The notes below the pieces were generated by a model. That model saw only the letters and a program-made list of their open reading frames with translations. It had not been told where the DNA came from and did no database searches. DNA of 64,000 nt from Erinaceus europaeus (taxonomy: Eukaryota > Chordata > Mammalia > Eulipotyphla > Erinaceidae): assembly GCF_950295315.1 (NCBI RefSeq), contig NC_080175.1, forward strand, positions 85,935,566-85,999,565. Direction: 5' to 3'. Both the position numbers and the translations under genes were made by a program. Positions 40,085-53,064 of this stretch are shown piece after piece. Position 1 is the first letter of the stretch. Every line of letters starts with the position of its first letter.

Positions 40085-42600
40085 GGGATGCATCTAATGT
40101 TTGTGATTGTTTCTTTAGTGTCTGGGAAAAGTCACAAGTAAAAGAGATTTATTTTCGGCTCAGTTGACTAAAATGACTTGCCATTAATAATAAAAATTTT
40201 AGTATGTTGAAGTATCTAATCTGAATTGTATCTCAAGGATCATGTTTATTTAATTTATAGTAATTATTTATCTGGAATATATAAAATAAATTATAATGTT
40301 GTATCAATCTAAAATAGTGAATTTTTATACTGAGTTTAAACTTGCTAACAATATATGTCTCACTTATTTCCTATAACATAAATGAATATAATTAGAGTAC
40401 ATCTTATTGTTGACTTGAAATGTTTACTAAATAAATCATACTGTCTCACCTCTTAGTTTGGATGTTAACAAAGTAAGTTGTATACAGGTCACATCTATGT
40501 AGATCATTCATAAGTCTGTGCACGAATCATGACCATCACTTGAATGGTTAGAGAAAAATTTATACATGAACAAGTACTCAAAATTTTCAGTGACATGATC
40601 ACCCCAGCTTTATCACTCAAACTTTAAATTGTTAAATGCATGAACATGAATACATTATTTTTTCAACTGTAAATTCCATACGACTGGCATTGGAATGTAG
40701 AAATTCCTCCTCCAGAATAATATACTTGTATACTAAGTTGGGAAGAGAATTTTTCATTTCAAAATGCAGTAAGTTGTTAGACATACAGCTACATATAAAT
40801 ACATTAGAAATTTCAAAATAAAAAACCTTATGAACTTAGAATAGTGAGCTTTGTTCCTTTTAAATGTGAATCTGCTGGAATGTCTGATTAACTTGTGAAA
40901 CTGAAATAAGCATAGGTATCTTTAGATCGCCACACAGATATGTTTAGATCACATTAGCATCATCTAGGACAGGGAGATGGGACAGCATAGCAGTAGTGCA
41001 CAGGAATTACAAGGAAGAGGTTTGGCACCACAAATAGCCAAAGATGAGGAGTGTTATGGGTCACAGAACCAAACCAAAAATATGCAGCATTGGAAGCTAC
41101 CCCCCACCCCACATACACGCACACCATAAAGGAGTTATTACCAATCAGTCAGTACTTACCACTGACATATTGACATAGTAGTTATTTAGACATCCGCAAG
41201 TTAGTTGTAAATGTACTGATATGAACAATGAACTTATGACCTATTGATTGATTATGTTGTATACATTCATGCTTTTCAGAAGAAACATTTAAGAAATGAC
41301 GTTAACTATAATCTTCCCACCTTGTGTCCTTATGCTATCTTCAGTGGTAAATCTCCAGAAGTTCAGCAGAAAGATATTTGTTAAAAGCACACTTAACTTT
41401 ACTGGTAGTAGCTGATGAATGTATTCATATAGCTTCCCTTTCCATGTCTTAATTACAGGTTTTTCCCTAAAGCAGTATTTTGTGTTTAGGGATGAGAGAG
41501 TATCCCATCTTCCAAAGAATTAGGAAATACATATACTTGTATGTGTGTATATGTATTTCCTAATTCTTTGGAAGATGGGAGACAGAGGTAATATTCTACT
41601 AGTAAAATGCCTGAACTCAACCTTCACTATCCTCACTACTCCCCTAAGGCACATTCGGTGCAGCTGATACTTAAAGGACGTGAAATTGTTAACAACTTTT
41701 TAATTGTGAGATTTTTCTGTAGCTGAAAAAAAAATACGGTTTCAAAGAAAAAGAAAAAAGTCAACATGGACTATTCTACACCAGGACATACACCCTTCTT
41801 CAACAGACTAAAGCAGTATAAACTTGTCAGACACGCAGGGACTAGGCTAGCACGTGGCTACTAGATTAGTAGTGAATAGTCGTGTACCCAATTTTTTTGT
41901 ATCAGTTTTTTTTCTCTTTGATATGATACTCAAAAATCTTTCACCCATAACTTTCCTATCTTGAAATAGAATGTGACACTGGGTTGTATCCTTTTCAGAG
42001 TGCTATATGCTTCTGTTTTTGTTTTTTCTATTGTGAGATTAATACAGTTGTTGAATTGTTTGGCCATAGAACAAAATTAGGAAAAGTTAGTTATTCAAAA
42101 AAAAAAAAAATCAGTATTTTCATTGAACTCAATGTACAAACATTTTTTGTTGAGAGAGGGTATCATCCATGTACAGTTCCATTGTTTCTGAGCAAATGTT
42201 TTCATTTCTTACTCAGATATTTGGATATAAAAGAGGGAGAGAGAAAGGAATACCACAACACTGCCCCAGTGTTCTTGGAAATTCCCCAGGTATCATCCAT
42301 GGTATAGGGCTCAAACCTGGCTCTTTGCACATGCCCAAGTTCTAATCCGAGTCCCATCTCATTGAGGGAAACTGGGGTGTGTTGATGTCTTCCCCGCACT
42401 CCCTTCAATGTTGTATTTCTGTCTGCAAAGGTCAGCCCAGAGCGGTGAAGCTCTGGTGAAAACAAAAGCTATTTCCCAAACCTAATGTCTAAGAATTTTA
42501 AAAGTTCAAAATTTTAATTTTAGCAAAGTGGCCTAATGTTACAAATTTATAGCCACTGAAAACTGCCACATTATACTGTAAAGTCAGCCAAATCAAAAGG
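40085..42600. other. POU1F1-CHMP2B intergenic, mostly unique
   Basis: AT-rich sequence with a weak SINE-like piece at 40975-41100, a perfect inverted repeat at 41503-41580 and a degraded family E-like piece at ~42230-42440. No coding frame supported. Confidence 0.45.
41503..41580. repeat. Perfect 34-bp inverted repeat with 10-nt loop
   Basis: The left arm 41503-41536 (starts TCCCATCTTCC, ends ACATATAC) and the right arm 41547-41580 are exact reverse complements. The loop is TTGTATGTGT. All 34 positions pair, by base-by-base check. Confidence 0.97.
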
Positions 42601-42604
42601 ACTC

Positions 42605-42910
42605 TTGGGTGAAGGGGCAGTGGTGCAGACGGTTAAGAGAACACACTACCATGCGCAAAGACGGGGTTCAAGCCCCCACTTCCCTACATGCAGGGGGTAC
42701 GCTTCATCAGTGGTGAAGCAGGTCTGCAAGTGTCTATCTTTCTTACTTCCTCTCTATCTTCTACTACCTCCCCCCCAAATTTTCTCTGTCCTATCAAGAA
42801 ACAAACTAGAATGAAAAAAAAAAAAGAAAAGAAATAGAGGGCTATATAGCTGCCTGGAACAGTGATTCCTAGTCTTGGCACCAAGCTCTAGGGGTGGCAA
42901 ACACAACAAC
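42605..42910 (+). mobile_element. SINE family A long form, diverged
   Basis: AAGGGGCAGTGGTGCAGACG head, GCAGGTCTGCAAGTGTCTAT body, A-rich middle, then a degraded extra module (GGAACAGTGATTCCTAGTCT) and ACAACAACAACAAAAC. Confidence 0.7.
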
Positions 42911-43244
42911 AACAAAACAAACTTTTCCCACTTTCCCCTTTGGGTTGAAAAGACTTCTGTGGCATCGATGTCTCACTGAAACTAAAATCAAAGAAACCAC
43001 TAAAGGCTTGTGTATTAGAGCATATGATTCAAAACATTATCATATCTGTATAATGTAAAACCAGTTTTAGATATATACATTTACAAATACCAGTTCTGTA
43101 TCAACTGCTAATTCTTAAAGAGACAATCTTTATTAAAATTTAATAAATAGATTTATCTGCATTTTTCCTTCCAGAAAATAAGGTATCCTTTGGAAAAGTA
43201 TGCATGTTTATTTTAGCAGAACTCAAAACTAGAAAAAAAAAAGG

Positions 43245-44814
43245 GGGGGAAGTATAACAGCAATAATCTTTATTGAGATATTTTTAATAAAATAATTTTA
43301 AAAATCAAAAGCCCCCACAGGTAAACAAAAATGTAAATACAGCTAGTTGATATGATTATGTACATCCAAGAATCAAAACATGTTATTTCATAACCCAGGA
43401 AAATGTTTTGACCCACTAGTGTTCTGAGAAACTGTTTTAACAGTACTGATAATGAAACTTCATCTTTTAACACTGAGAAATGTTTTATGGATTAAAAACT
43501 ATATATAGTTTAACCTTCCACTCTGCCTCCAATTGAAATGGCACATGTATGCTAGTCCTAAAATGTATTTACACGGTCATTATTAGTCCCAGATGTCCAT
43601 CCTTCCAAATTGACCAGCTCATGCCTATCAGATCTCCTCCAGAGTGTTTACGGTGGGATGGCACCAGAACCCATATATTACAATATTATTTTTCAAAAAC
43701 TGATCTAATTCTAAATTCTACTAATCTGCTATTTTCTTTCACTTTCTATATGTACATTAAATAACACAGTAAACCTTACATTAAAAAGTACTGCTAATAC
43801 ATTAATATATGGATACACATTTAGAAAGTAATTTCTGACAGTTACAGTTTATTACCAAGGAAAAGAATTCTAGTTTTTATTTGAAAATTTAGGTGGAGTC
43901 TTAGCAAAGAATAATTACTTGAGAATTATGTTTTCAATTTACAGCATTCATATACACTTAACACAGTTCAAAATTAAACAGAAGTTAAATAAAAGAATAT
44001 TTCCTCAGTTCTTGGAAGACCAAACATACATTGGTTTAGTACAATAACGTCTTGCTTGTTCAGTGTCAGATTTTTACTAATCATATTCAACTCAATATTA
44101 TAAGCTTCACGGAAGAGTCTGGATGACTTCTGTAAGAAGCCTCAATTTTAGCTTAAGATGTAATTCTTTTCTGTCAGTTAAAAGATGTGCACAATATGTC
44201 TGTATTATTTAAGGCAGGTGTTAAGCACATTTTGAAAGGTAATAAACTTACTATCTAGAATTTTCTCCCATAGGGGGGAAGGAAAAAAAAAAAACTCATG
44301 ACAGTTTTTAAGACAGATGTTTAAATAGCACTCTGCTTTTGGATCATTTAAAAATAATTTGGCAGCTGGACCGCCTCTGGTCATAACATATAATCACTTA
44401 TACAGGACAGGCAACAGTTACAGAAACAGTTATAAACTTTTAATATTTTTACAAGTCTTTCTAAGTTAGTGCCTAGTGGCACTGAACACATTTTTTGTAT
44501 TCATGGTACAAAGATTTAGAACATGAACTAGATAAAGTAATGGATGTAATTTCTCTATGCCATGTGGAGACATATCAACGTTTTATACATAATCACTCCC
44601 AAATAGTTCTAATTAAAGTCCAAATGGTTCCCATTTCTGCATTATTACCATTCTTTGGCAAAAGAGGCAAAGTAGCCATGGTTTAGGAAACAAATGTTCA
44701 CTCATGGTCTTCATTTTTGCAAAATAAATGCGCTGTGTGAAAGAAGTCTGCACTGTGCCTGGAGTATGCTAAATAATTATAAGTAAGCAAAATATTATGG
44801 CTTTTTAGAAATAT
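43245..44814 (-). other. CHMP2B: CHMP2B 3' UTR with poly(A) signal
   Basis: About 1.57 kb of AT-rich, SINE-free sequence follows the stop on the minus strand. It ends at a minus-strand AATAAA (43269-43274, read as TTTATT on +), with cleavage expected near 43245-43255. A long UTR of this order is usual for CHMP2B. The exact end is inferred. Confidence 0.65.
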
Positions 44815-44925
44815 CTAATCGACTCCTAAAGCTTTGAGTTGTCGTTCAATCTCCTCGTCAGAGATTGTAGCCTTTGAAGTAGAGGCAGATGGTAAGCTTC
44901 GGGCAGCGGATGGAGCTTTGGCCAT
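44815..44925 (-). CDS. CHMP2B: CHMP2B coding exon 6 with stop
   Basis: Acceptor TTAACGTAG|ATGGCC. It encodes residues 178-213, from MAKAPSAARSLPSAS to the C-terminal MIT-interacting motif EEIERQLKALGVD, with TAG at 44815-44817. The motif binds the MIT domain of VPS4. Confidence 0.96.
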   Translation of the reverse strand: MAKAPSAARSLPSASTSKATISDEEIERQLKALGVD

Positions 44926-45810
44926 CTACGTTAAAGAGAGGAAAGAGAGAGTGCACTATTAGACATCTGAAATTAGACCTAGAGATATGCAGCAAAGGGG
45001 CTTAATTTTCAGATGAGTTTTCAAATAGGTACTTAACAGGAAAATGCAATTTTAAACAATTAGGTAACAAAACTTGTAGAAACAATTTCTAATTAACCAA
45101 AGAAGTTCAAACCTTTCCGGAGATTTCGATTCCAATTTCATCAAGAACTTGATTCACAATATCCTGGCTCTCTTCTTCATCATCAGAACCATCAAAGATG
45201 TCATCAAGTGTGTCATTGACTGGGGGGAGGGGGGCAGGGAAACAAAGCCATGACTTTTCTAACAGATTTCAGTTTAGGTTCAGATTTTAAAAGAAGGTAC
45301 AATTCATATAGGAGAAGGGCAAACTCAGAGGTGAATCAACAGACAGGGTACAGTTTACTCTAGTCAAATAGCTCTCTCTCACACGGGAAGCAAAGATCTG
45401 AAAAGTCATTTAGGATAGTAGCAACTCTTTTTTTCTTTTTTCTTTTGCATCTTACTTGTCTGTTTTTCTGGCATATGAATAAGATTTCATGCTATTGAGG
45501 TCTTGATGCACATGCTTTGGCAACATATTTTTGCTAGTTCAATAGTTAAAAAGTAAATTTGGGGGATTCAGGCAGTAGGTACCACAGTGGGTTAAGCGCA
45601 CATGGCGCAAAGCACAAGGACTGGACTGAGGATCCCGGTTCGAGCCCCTGGTTCCCCACCTGCAGGGTCTGCAGGTGTCTATCTTTCTCTCTCCCTCTCT
45701 GTCTTCCCCTCCTCTCTCCATTTCTCTCTGCCCTATACAATAATGATGACATCAATAACAACAACAATAATAACTACAACAATAAAACAACAAGGGCAAC
45801 CAAAAAGGAA

Positions 45811-45841
<31 letters not shown>

Positions 45842-47706
45842 ATATTTTTTAAAAAGTAATTTTGGAAAAGGCTAAATAGGTCATATACAAAATAAATGGA
45901 ATGTCATCTCTAAATCAATAAGGTCAATGTAAAGCCTTGAATTAGAAGCTCGGTTCTTCCATTCAGTCTCTGTGCAGTATTGGGGGAAAGTCACTTTGTC
46001 TCTGGGAGGCTCCATATTCCTTCTCATCACCCAAGTAATGAGGCTTAACATGAATATGTCTTATTTGTGACTGGAGCTTTTACTTTCTAGTCAGAAAGAA
46101 ACTACCAAAAAAAAAAAAAAAAAAGTCTGATGGCATGTTAACAGTAAAGTTCCTGAAAAACAACAACAACAAAATAGCTATGCTGAAATAATTAAATAAT
46201 TAGGAAGTAGGGAGCCTCAGTCAAAGTTGTAAAGGTCTGAATAAAGAAGCGGTTATAAGGAAAAAAATGAAAGGGATAGGTAAAAAGATACCAGTGTTAT
46301 CAGGGATTAACAGAGATTAAAGTATGACTGTTTTAAGAAAAAAAATTTTATTGACATTAGGGTGGAACAAAGGCTCTTCAGACATCTTATTTCAAATATT
46401 CAAAAACTTGTATTTAGAAATATTTTGGAACAGCACTGTACAAACAGAAACTGGAAAAAGATAATGTTCATGAATTTATCTTTGGGTGAAAATACTACAG
46501 TTAGTTTTCACTACTAGATGACTGAAAAAGACGGTAAATACAAACAAATGCTATTCTTTCAGAATCAAAAGATTTAAATGTAAGTGAGAACTGTTTAAGT
46601 ATGAGTTTATTGCTTTTGATTCTCTTCATTATAGCCTAATGGAAAAGTTAATTTCTCAGGTAAATCGGCTCACACCTGTGTCATCATTGGAAGCTACACA
46701 AAGACATTAGTTACTATGATCAGTATATAAATGGCAACTCTCTCAGTCATTAAAAATTCACTGATGACATTCCTTTTTTAAAAAAAAAGAAGTCTTACTT
46801 TACAACAGGTCCAAAGAGAAAAGCATCTTTTAATATCAAAAATATGCATATAGCATCAAAGAGTTCAGAAAGAAAAATAGATATTCTGAAACATAATACT
46901 TTAACAATGGTGATTTTTTTTTTTTTTAGCAATTCTGGTAATTTAATGTGATATTACTTTAAGCACCAAATGCTATTCAAGTTGTATGCTAGCAGTGGAG
47001 CAGAACTGAGTTGGCATATAACTACACAGCTGTAAAAACAACTGGAAAACAGTGGATTGTGGGAAAAATCGTGATGTATTTTCCTACGCAGAAATATGTC
47101 CTGACTTTCCTAACAACCAGTGTCTTTGTAATACAGTGCAGCAGTGGTGGGGGCAGTGAGCAGGTACTGATGATCTCAGAACGGAAGGAAACTGTACACG
47201 TTTATGTACAAAATGTAACAGCCATCTTGGAAATCAGTATTTACTTAATAAAACAATTAAAAACAAAACCCCTAGGAACTCTTTCTTGGCAAGGTGACTT
47301 TCTTAATTTTATGGTAGAGAAACAGATAGACAAGAGCATGGATAGGTTCTCTTGTATGTCATGTCAGGGATCCAACCCAAGACCCCAAGCATGCATGTCC
47401 TTTCCTGCCCTCTACCCACGAGCAACTTTCCTGACCAAGACAGCAGATTTAATTATAATAGCTTTTTTTTTATATTGTCCATATTCTTCCACAAATATAA
47501 TTGGCTTGTATTGAAGAAAAGCAGAAGAAGTACTGAAGTAACTTTGAGAAGGAAAGGAAAGGGAGTAATAGAATTTCACTATCACCAAGGCTGTTGAAAA
47601 CCAACAGCAAAACTATGGATAATCCACACAACTCTCAAGCTACCTAGTTACTGCCAAGAAGAATTACGTCATCTTTCATTCAGTGTTATAGTGTCTATAG
47701 AACATA

Positions 47707-47738
<32 letters not shown>

Positions 47739-49470
47739 CACAGTAAGTTGGTCCAATATTCAATAATGTAAAGCTGCTGAAGTTAATAGGACATAATATA
47801 TTCCTCTAGCTAGATGTTAATAATGGGGTTTTAGCTCATTTAAAATACAGTAGAGTCATTATGATAAACATCTACCGATCATTTTTTTATTATATATATT
47901 TTCTTTGCATGTGTTGGTGCCAGTGTCTCACCATGGATGATTCTATCTCTCATGAACTTTGACTCGCCTGTTTCTGCGTCATTTTATTTCATGTGCATGA
48001 GCAGCACCGGCTCACCTACCATGTGGCGCTGTGGCCTGAAGCAGGGCTTCCAGACACAGTGAAGTGCATGTCTTTCTGGACAAGATATCTCCCCGCCACT
48101 CTTAAAACATTTTTTTTAATCATTTATTCTTCATAGAGGAAAATATAACACTGCCACTAAGCTGACCTGACGAATTTAAGGACTACCCATTTCATTTTGA
48201 ATTTCTGAACTTACTCATTTCTTCCGTCATCTCCATTTTCATGTTTTCCTTCTGGAAATTCTGCATTGTCTGTAATGTCTTCTGTGGATCCATCTTCTTG
48301 TTGACTGCCTGCATTGTCTTTAGCAGATGACAAGATTTGTGTTAGCCACATAATTATGAAAAGTTTACCAGAAAATAAATCCAAGAGAACACATCAAACA
48401 GGAACAGGCTTTTAAAAGATATACATACTGCTATAATCACACATAAGAGGATGACTATTCTAGGAAAAAATGAATTAGTAATTTGGAAACCATCTGTTTA
48501 ACATGTACATAATAAAGACCAGTGTGAAAAACTTCATCTCAGCAGTAGGCAGAAAATTATGTGATAAAAAATAATTATCAGTGGTGGGGGAGATAGTATA
48601 ATGGCTACACAGACAGACTCCTGTGCCTGAGGCTCCAGAGTTCCAGGTTTAATCCCCCATGCTGCTAGAAGCCAGAGCTGAATAGTGCTCTGGTAAAACA
48701 CACACACACACTAAATTCCATTGACACACGCATGCACGCACGCACGCACACACACACACACACACACTAAATTCCATTGATATTTAAATGACAAAACTGC
48801 ATTTGCCTATTACAAAGACATTAAAAAGACTTTTATGTTCAATTTTTACAAACATGTTACAAGGAAAGAATCTAGGTTAAAAGAGAATATGCTGGCATAA
48901 GGATCCCAGTTCGAGCCCCTGGCTCCCCATCTGCAGGGGGGAGTCACTTCACAGGCGGTGAAGCAGGTCTGCAGGTGTCTATCCTTCTCTCCCTCTCTGT
49001 CTTCCCCTCCTCTCTCCATTTCTTTTTGTCTTATCCAATAACGACAACAACAATAACTACAACAATAAAACAACAAGGGCAACAAAAGGGGATAAATATT
49101 AAAAGAAGAGAGAATATGCTGATATAGAAGCTTAGTCTATTATTACATATCAAACCATGATTAAAAATACAAAACGTTGAGTTTTATAAAAAATGTGAAA
49201 ATAATTCTTATCCATTATATTTTTTCACTTACCTCATTAAAAGAGACAATGCAATATAGCCCAAAACATGTCTGTGTACATGCATTACATAGTTACTTTA
49301 ATATTAAAAGATACCAGGCAATATAAACCACATTGATGTCAAAGACATGAAGCAAACACAGCATTCTTTCACTTTTTAAAAAATATTACAAACCATCCAA
49401 GATTATGTTCGATTTTTTCTTTTAAATATTTATTTTAGTTTAACAAGAAAGATACAGAGAGAAAGACACA

Positions 49471-49510
<40 letters not shown>

Positions 49511-49868
49511 AGAGCACTGCTTAGTTTTGGTTCATGGTAGGTTGTAGGCACTGAACCTCTGACCTGGGAGCCTGAGCCACAAACAAACACAGCATTCTTA
49601 ATCAGGGCGCAATACTAAACAGCCAAAGCATTTTCTTTTCTTTTTATTGTTTTACTATGAAAATAATGAGTTACAGGACAGTTGGTGTCACATGAGTACA
49701 ATTGCCCATCTTTCTGTGATTAATAGATGTCTGCACAGCACTCTCACCAACTGAAATGCTCCTCTACCACTGTGCTCTGGGTCTCCTCTCCATACCCTCT
49801 CAGTCACCTTTCTCCTACCCTGGCTTTGCTGTCACAGACTACATCTACTCAAAGTTCCAGCTTCTGAT

Positions 49869-49905
<37 letters not shown>

Positions 49906-50649
49906 CTCTTTTATATCATGTTCTTGAGGGCTTAGTGCTTTGCAATACAGTTGCTGACACATGGGTGCAATTTCTCTTCTAACTGTGATAGATGTCTGCA
50001 TAACACGTTCACCTTCAACTCAGGTTCATTTTCACCATCATGAACTAGGATTTCAGTACCCTCTCCACCTCTTCTTTCCCCCATCCCACCCCACAGCCCT
50101 CTGCTTTGGTGCAATATACCACACCCAGGCCACATTTCACTTTGTGTTTTCCCTTCCTGACCTTCCTTCTTAAGTTCCACCTGTAAGATCATCCAGTGTT
50201 CATTCCTCTGGCTTATCTCATTTGGCTGGATTTGTCCAAGCTCCACCCAGGAAGTGGCAAATACTAGCCAAAGTATTTTTATTTATTTATTTATTTTTAG
50301 AGATTTATTTATTTACTAATGAGAAAAATAGAAGGGGAGAGAGAAAGAACCAGACATCACTTTGGTACATATGCTGCCGGGGACTGAACTCAGGACCTCA
50401 TGCTTGAGAGTGCGATGCTTTATCCACTGCGCCACCTCCTGGACCACACCAGAGTATTTTTAAATATGACACTCCAATATACTCTCCCTTTCCTGTACTA
50501 GCCTAGAATACCCAGATACATGTAGTCTTAGACAAAGAAAGTTTCTCCAAAAAGAAATTTTTCATTTAAATAAACAAATAATCTAGAAGCACTTATCTAA
50601 ATTACACAGTATTGCAACTCTTTTTCCTAACAACTATAGAAATCTTGTA

Positions 50650-50697
<48 letters not shown>

Positions 50698-53030
50698 CCA
50701 GGAAGTCTTTTATATCTGCTTGAATACTGATATTTACATGGCTAAGATAAAGCTACAACCGGACCAGCTAGAAAGACCCGCACTTACTTTTGCTGTAGTA
50801 GACATGGCTCCAGCCATCTTCATCTGGGAATTCATCACTTTGGTTTGTGTAGACATGGAAGTGACTTTTGAACTTACAGCAAAAGTTCTCGTTTTCTGTT
50901 TTCGTAGGTGTACAAGTTGCTTGGCTAAAACTCTGCAAGCTTCTTTATTACCAATCTTGGCCATCTTCTTAATTTCTAATTCCTAAAAGAGAAAACACAA
51001 TGGGATAAAATTTGAATACTAGTTCTCACTGACTTATTTCAGAAGGACAGATTGAAAATACGTTAATATACACATCCTTCCTAGCCATAAAGAGAAGACA
51101 ATGTCATAAAGTCATAGGGGAAAAGATTAATCTCAGGGGGCAATTTCCACATGCTTACAAAGGAAAAAGAGGGGGAAAGAGAGAGGCAGGCTGGGAGTAT
51201 GGATCAACCTGTCAACGCCCATTTTCAGCAGGGAAGCAACTACAGAAGCCAGACCTTCCACCTTCTGCAACCCACAATGACCTTGGGTCCATACTCCCAG
51301 AGGGTTAAAGAATAGGAAAGCTGGGAGTCGGGCGGTAGCACAATGGGTTAAGCGCATGTGTCGCAAAGCCAAGGACCAGTGGAAGGATCCCGGTTGAAAA
51401 ACAAGATCAGAAGAGAAAACACAAGTAGGACCTGAACTGGAATTGGTGTATTGCACCAAAGTAAAAGACTCTGGGGTGGGTGGGTGGGGGTCGGCAGAGT
51501 ACAGGTCCAAAAAGGTTGACAGAGGATCTAGTATGGAAAACTGGGAAATGTTATGCATGTACAGACTATTGTATTTACTGTCAAATACAAAGCATTAATT
51601 TCCCAATAAAGAAATTAAAAAAAAAAGGAAAAGAAAATATGTCATGACTTTCCCAACAATTCAGCAACAATTTAAAAAAAGCTATAGCAGTTTTTCTGGG
51701 GGTGTGGTCATGGAATAGTAGTGACTGAAAATCATACTCTGAAATAACCAGAGAAAGCACTAAGAAGCCAACTGAAACATCACAACATTACAACTGCGAG
51801 GTTTGAAGACAATCAAAGAGCCACAGGTGGGTGTGGGGAGAGCAGGGAGGGAGATGCTACAAAGAGACTCTGGGAAGGGAGCCTGCAGGGGGTAGCCAGC
51901 GCCATACCGAGTCACAGGCTCAGCCTGAGAAGGTAGAGAAGTGTAAGCACACGTCTGACTCAAAAGCTGTGTCCCCCACTCAAATGGTGGGAGAGGACTG
52001 CCAGAGACAGGAATAAAGTCTGAAACAAGGCAACAAAAACTGCCTACATCCACACAAGTGGATACAAAAGATTACATTGCCCAACCACCACAGCCACATA
52101 TTAAATAATAGTAAATTCAGGCACAGTGCCACCTGCTGGCTGAACAGTAGAACAACAGATGCCACTCAAGCAAAACATGAAAGGACCAAAAAAAGAAAAA
52201 AAAAAAAAGTCTGAGTTAGAATTCAGAAAACTTACTATGAAACTAATTCAAGACTCCAGCCATAGCATACAAACACAGATTCTGAATCTCAGATATCATT
52301 TCACCAAAGAGCTACACAATTCACAAAGAAAACTTTGAATGGAGCTAGATGAAGTAAAGGACACAATGGAGGAAGTCAGGGCTTACCCAAGAGGTCTTGT
52401 AAATAGCATAATTCAGTTAGCGGAGAGAATATCTGGGCCAGAAGATAAGGCCACCGCACTCTCTGAGTGCAGAGCTGCTGGCGAGGAAAGATTCATGAAA
52501 AACGAAGCAACTACTGGTGAGATAGCAGACGGCCAGCAACAAACAAATGTAAGAGTTATTAGACCTCCTGAAGATGCACAGGAGCAAAGAGCAGCAGAGA
52601 TCACACTCAAAGAGGTCACAGCAGATTTTCCACACCTGGGAAATGCTGAAATGTCAGCATAGAGGAAATCGAAAGATCACCCAGGAATTTCAACCCAAAA
52701 CAGCTCAAACCATGAACCAGAATTGTATAACTATCCAGAAACAAAGACAAGGGAGAGCTAATGCAGGCCACTAGGGGGGAGAATTTGGCACACCAAAGAA
52801 AGAACCCTCAGGCTCCCTTAAGATTTCTCAATACAAACACTGTAGTCCAGAAAAGAATGGAATTGCATCTTCATTGTACTAAAAGACATATTCACTGTAC
52901 CAGTCACACATTTCCTACCCTGCCAAATTATCTTTCACGTATGGAAGAGAAATGAAAACCTTCTCAGACATATAGAAACCGAAGGAATTCACCACCACCA
53001 ATCTGGCCTTGCAATGATTACTAAAGAGTC

Positions 53031-53064
<34 letters not shown>

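Noticed and set aside
47011..47514. 167-codon open frame on + in CHMP2B intron 4
   Set aside because: It crosses a degraded SINE remnant, contains no recognisable domain and sits in an intron. Chance frame.
49932..50246. 104-codon minus-strand frame resembling an L1 piece
   Set aside because: Lies in L1 3' UTR sequence, not ORF1 or ORF2. Not a gene.
51133..51558. 141-codon minus-strand frame
   Set aside because: Composed of repeat R, SINE head and L1 3' UTR read in reverse. No protein identity.
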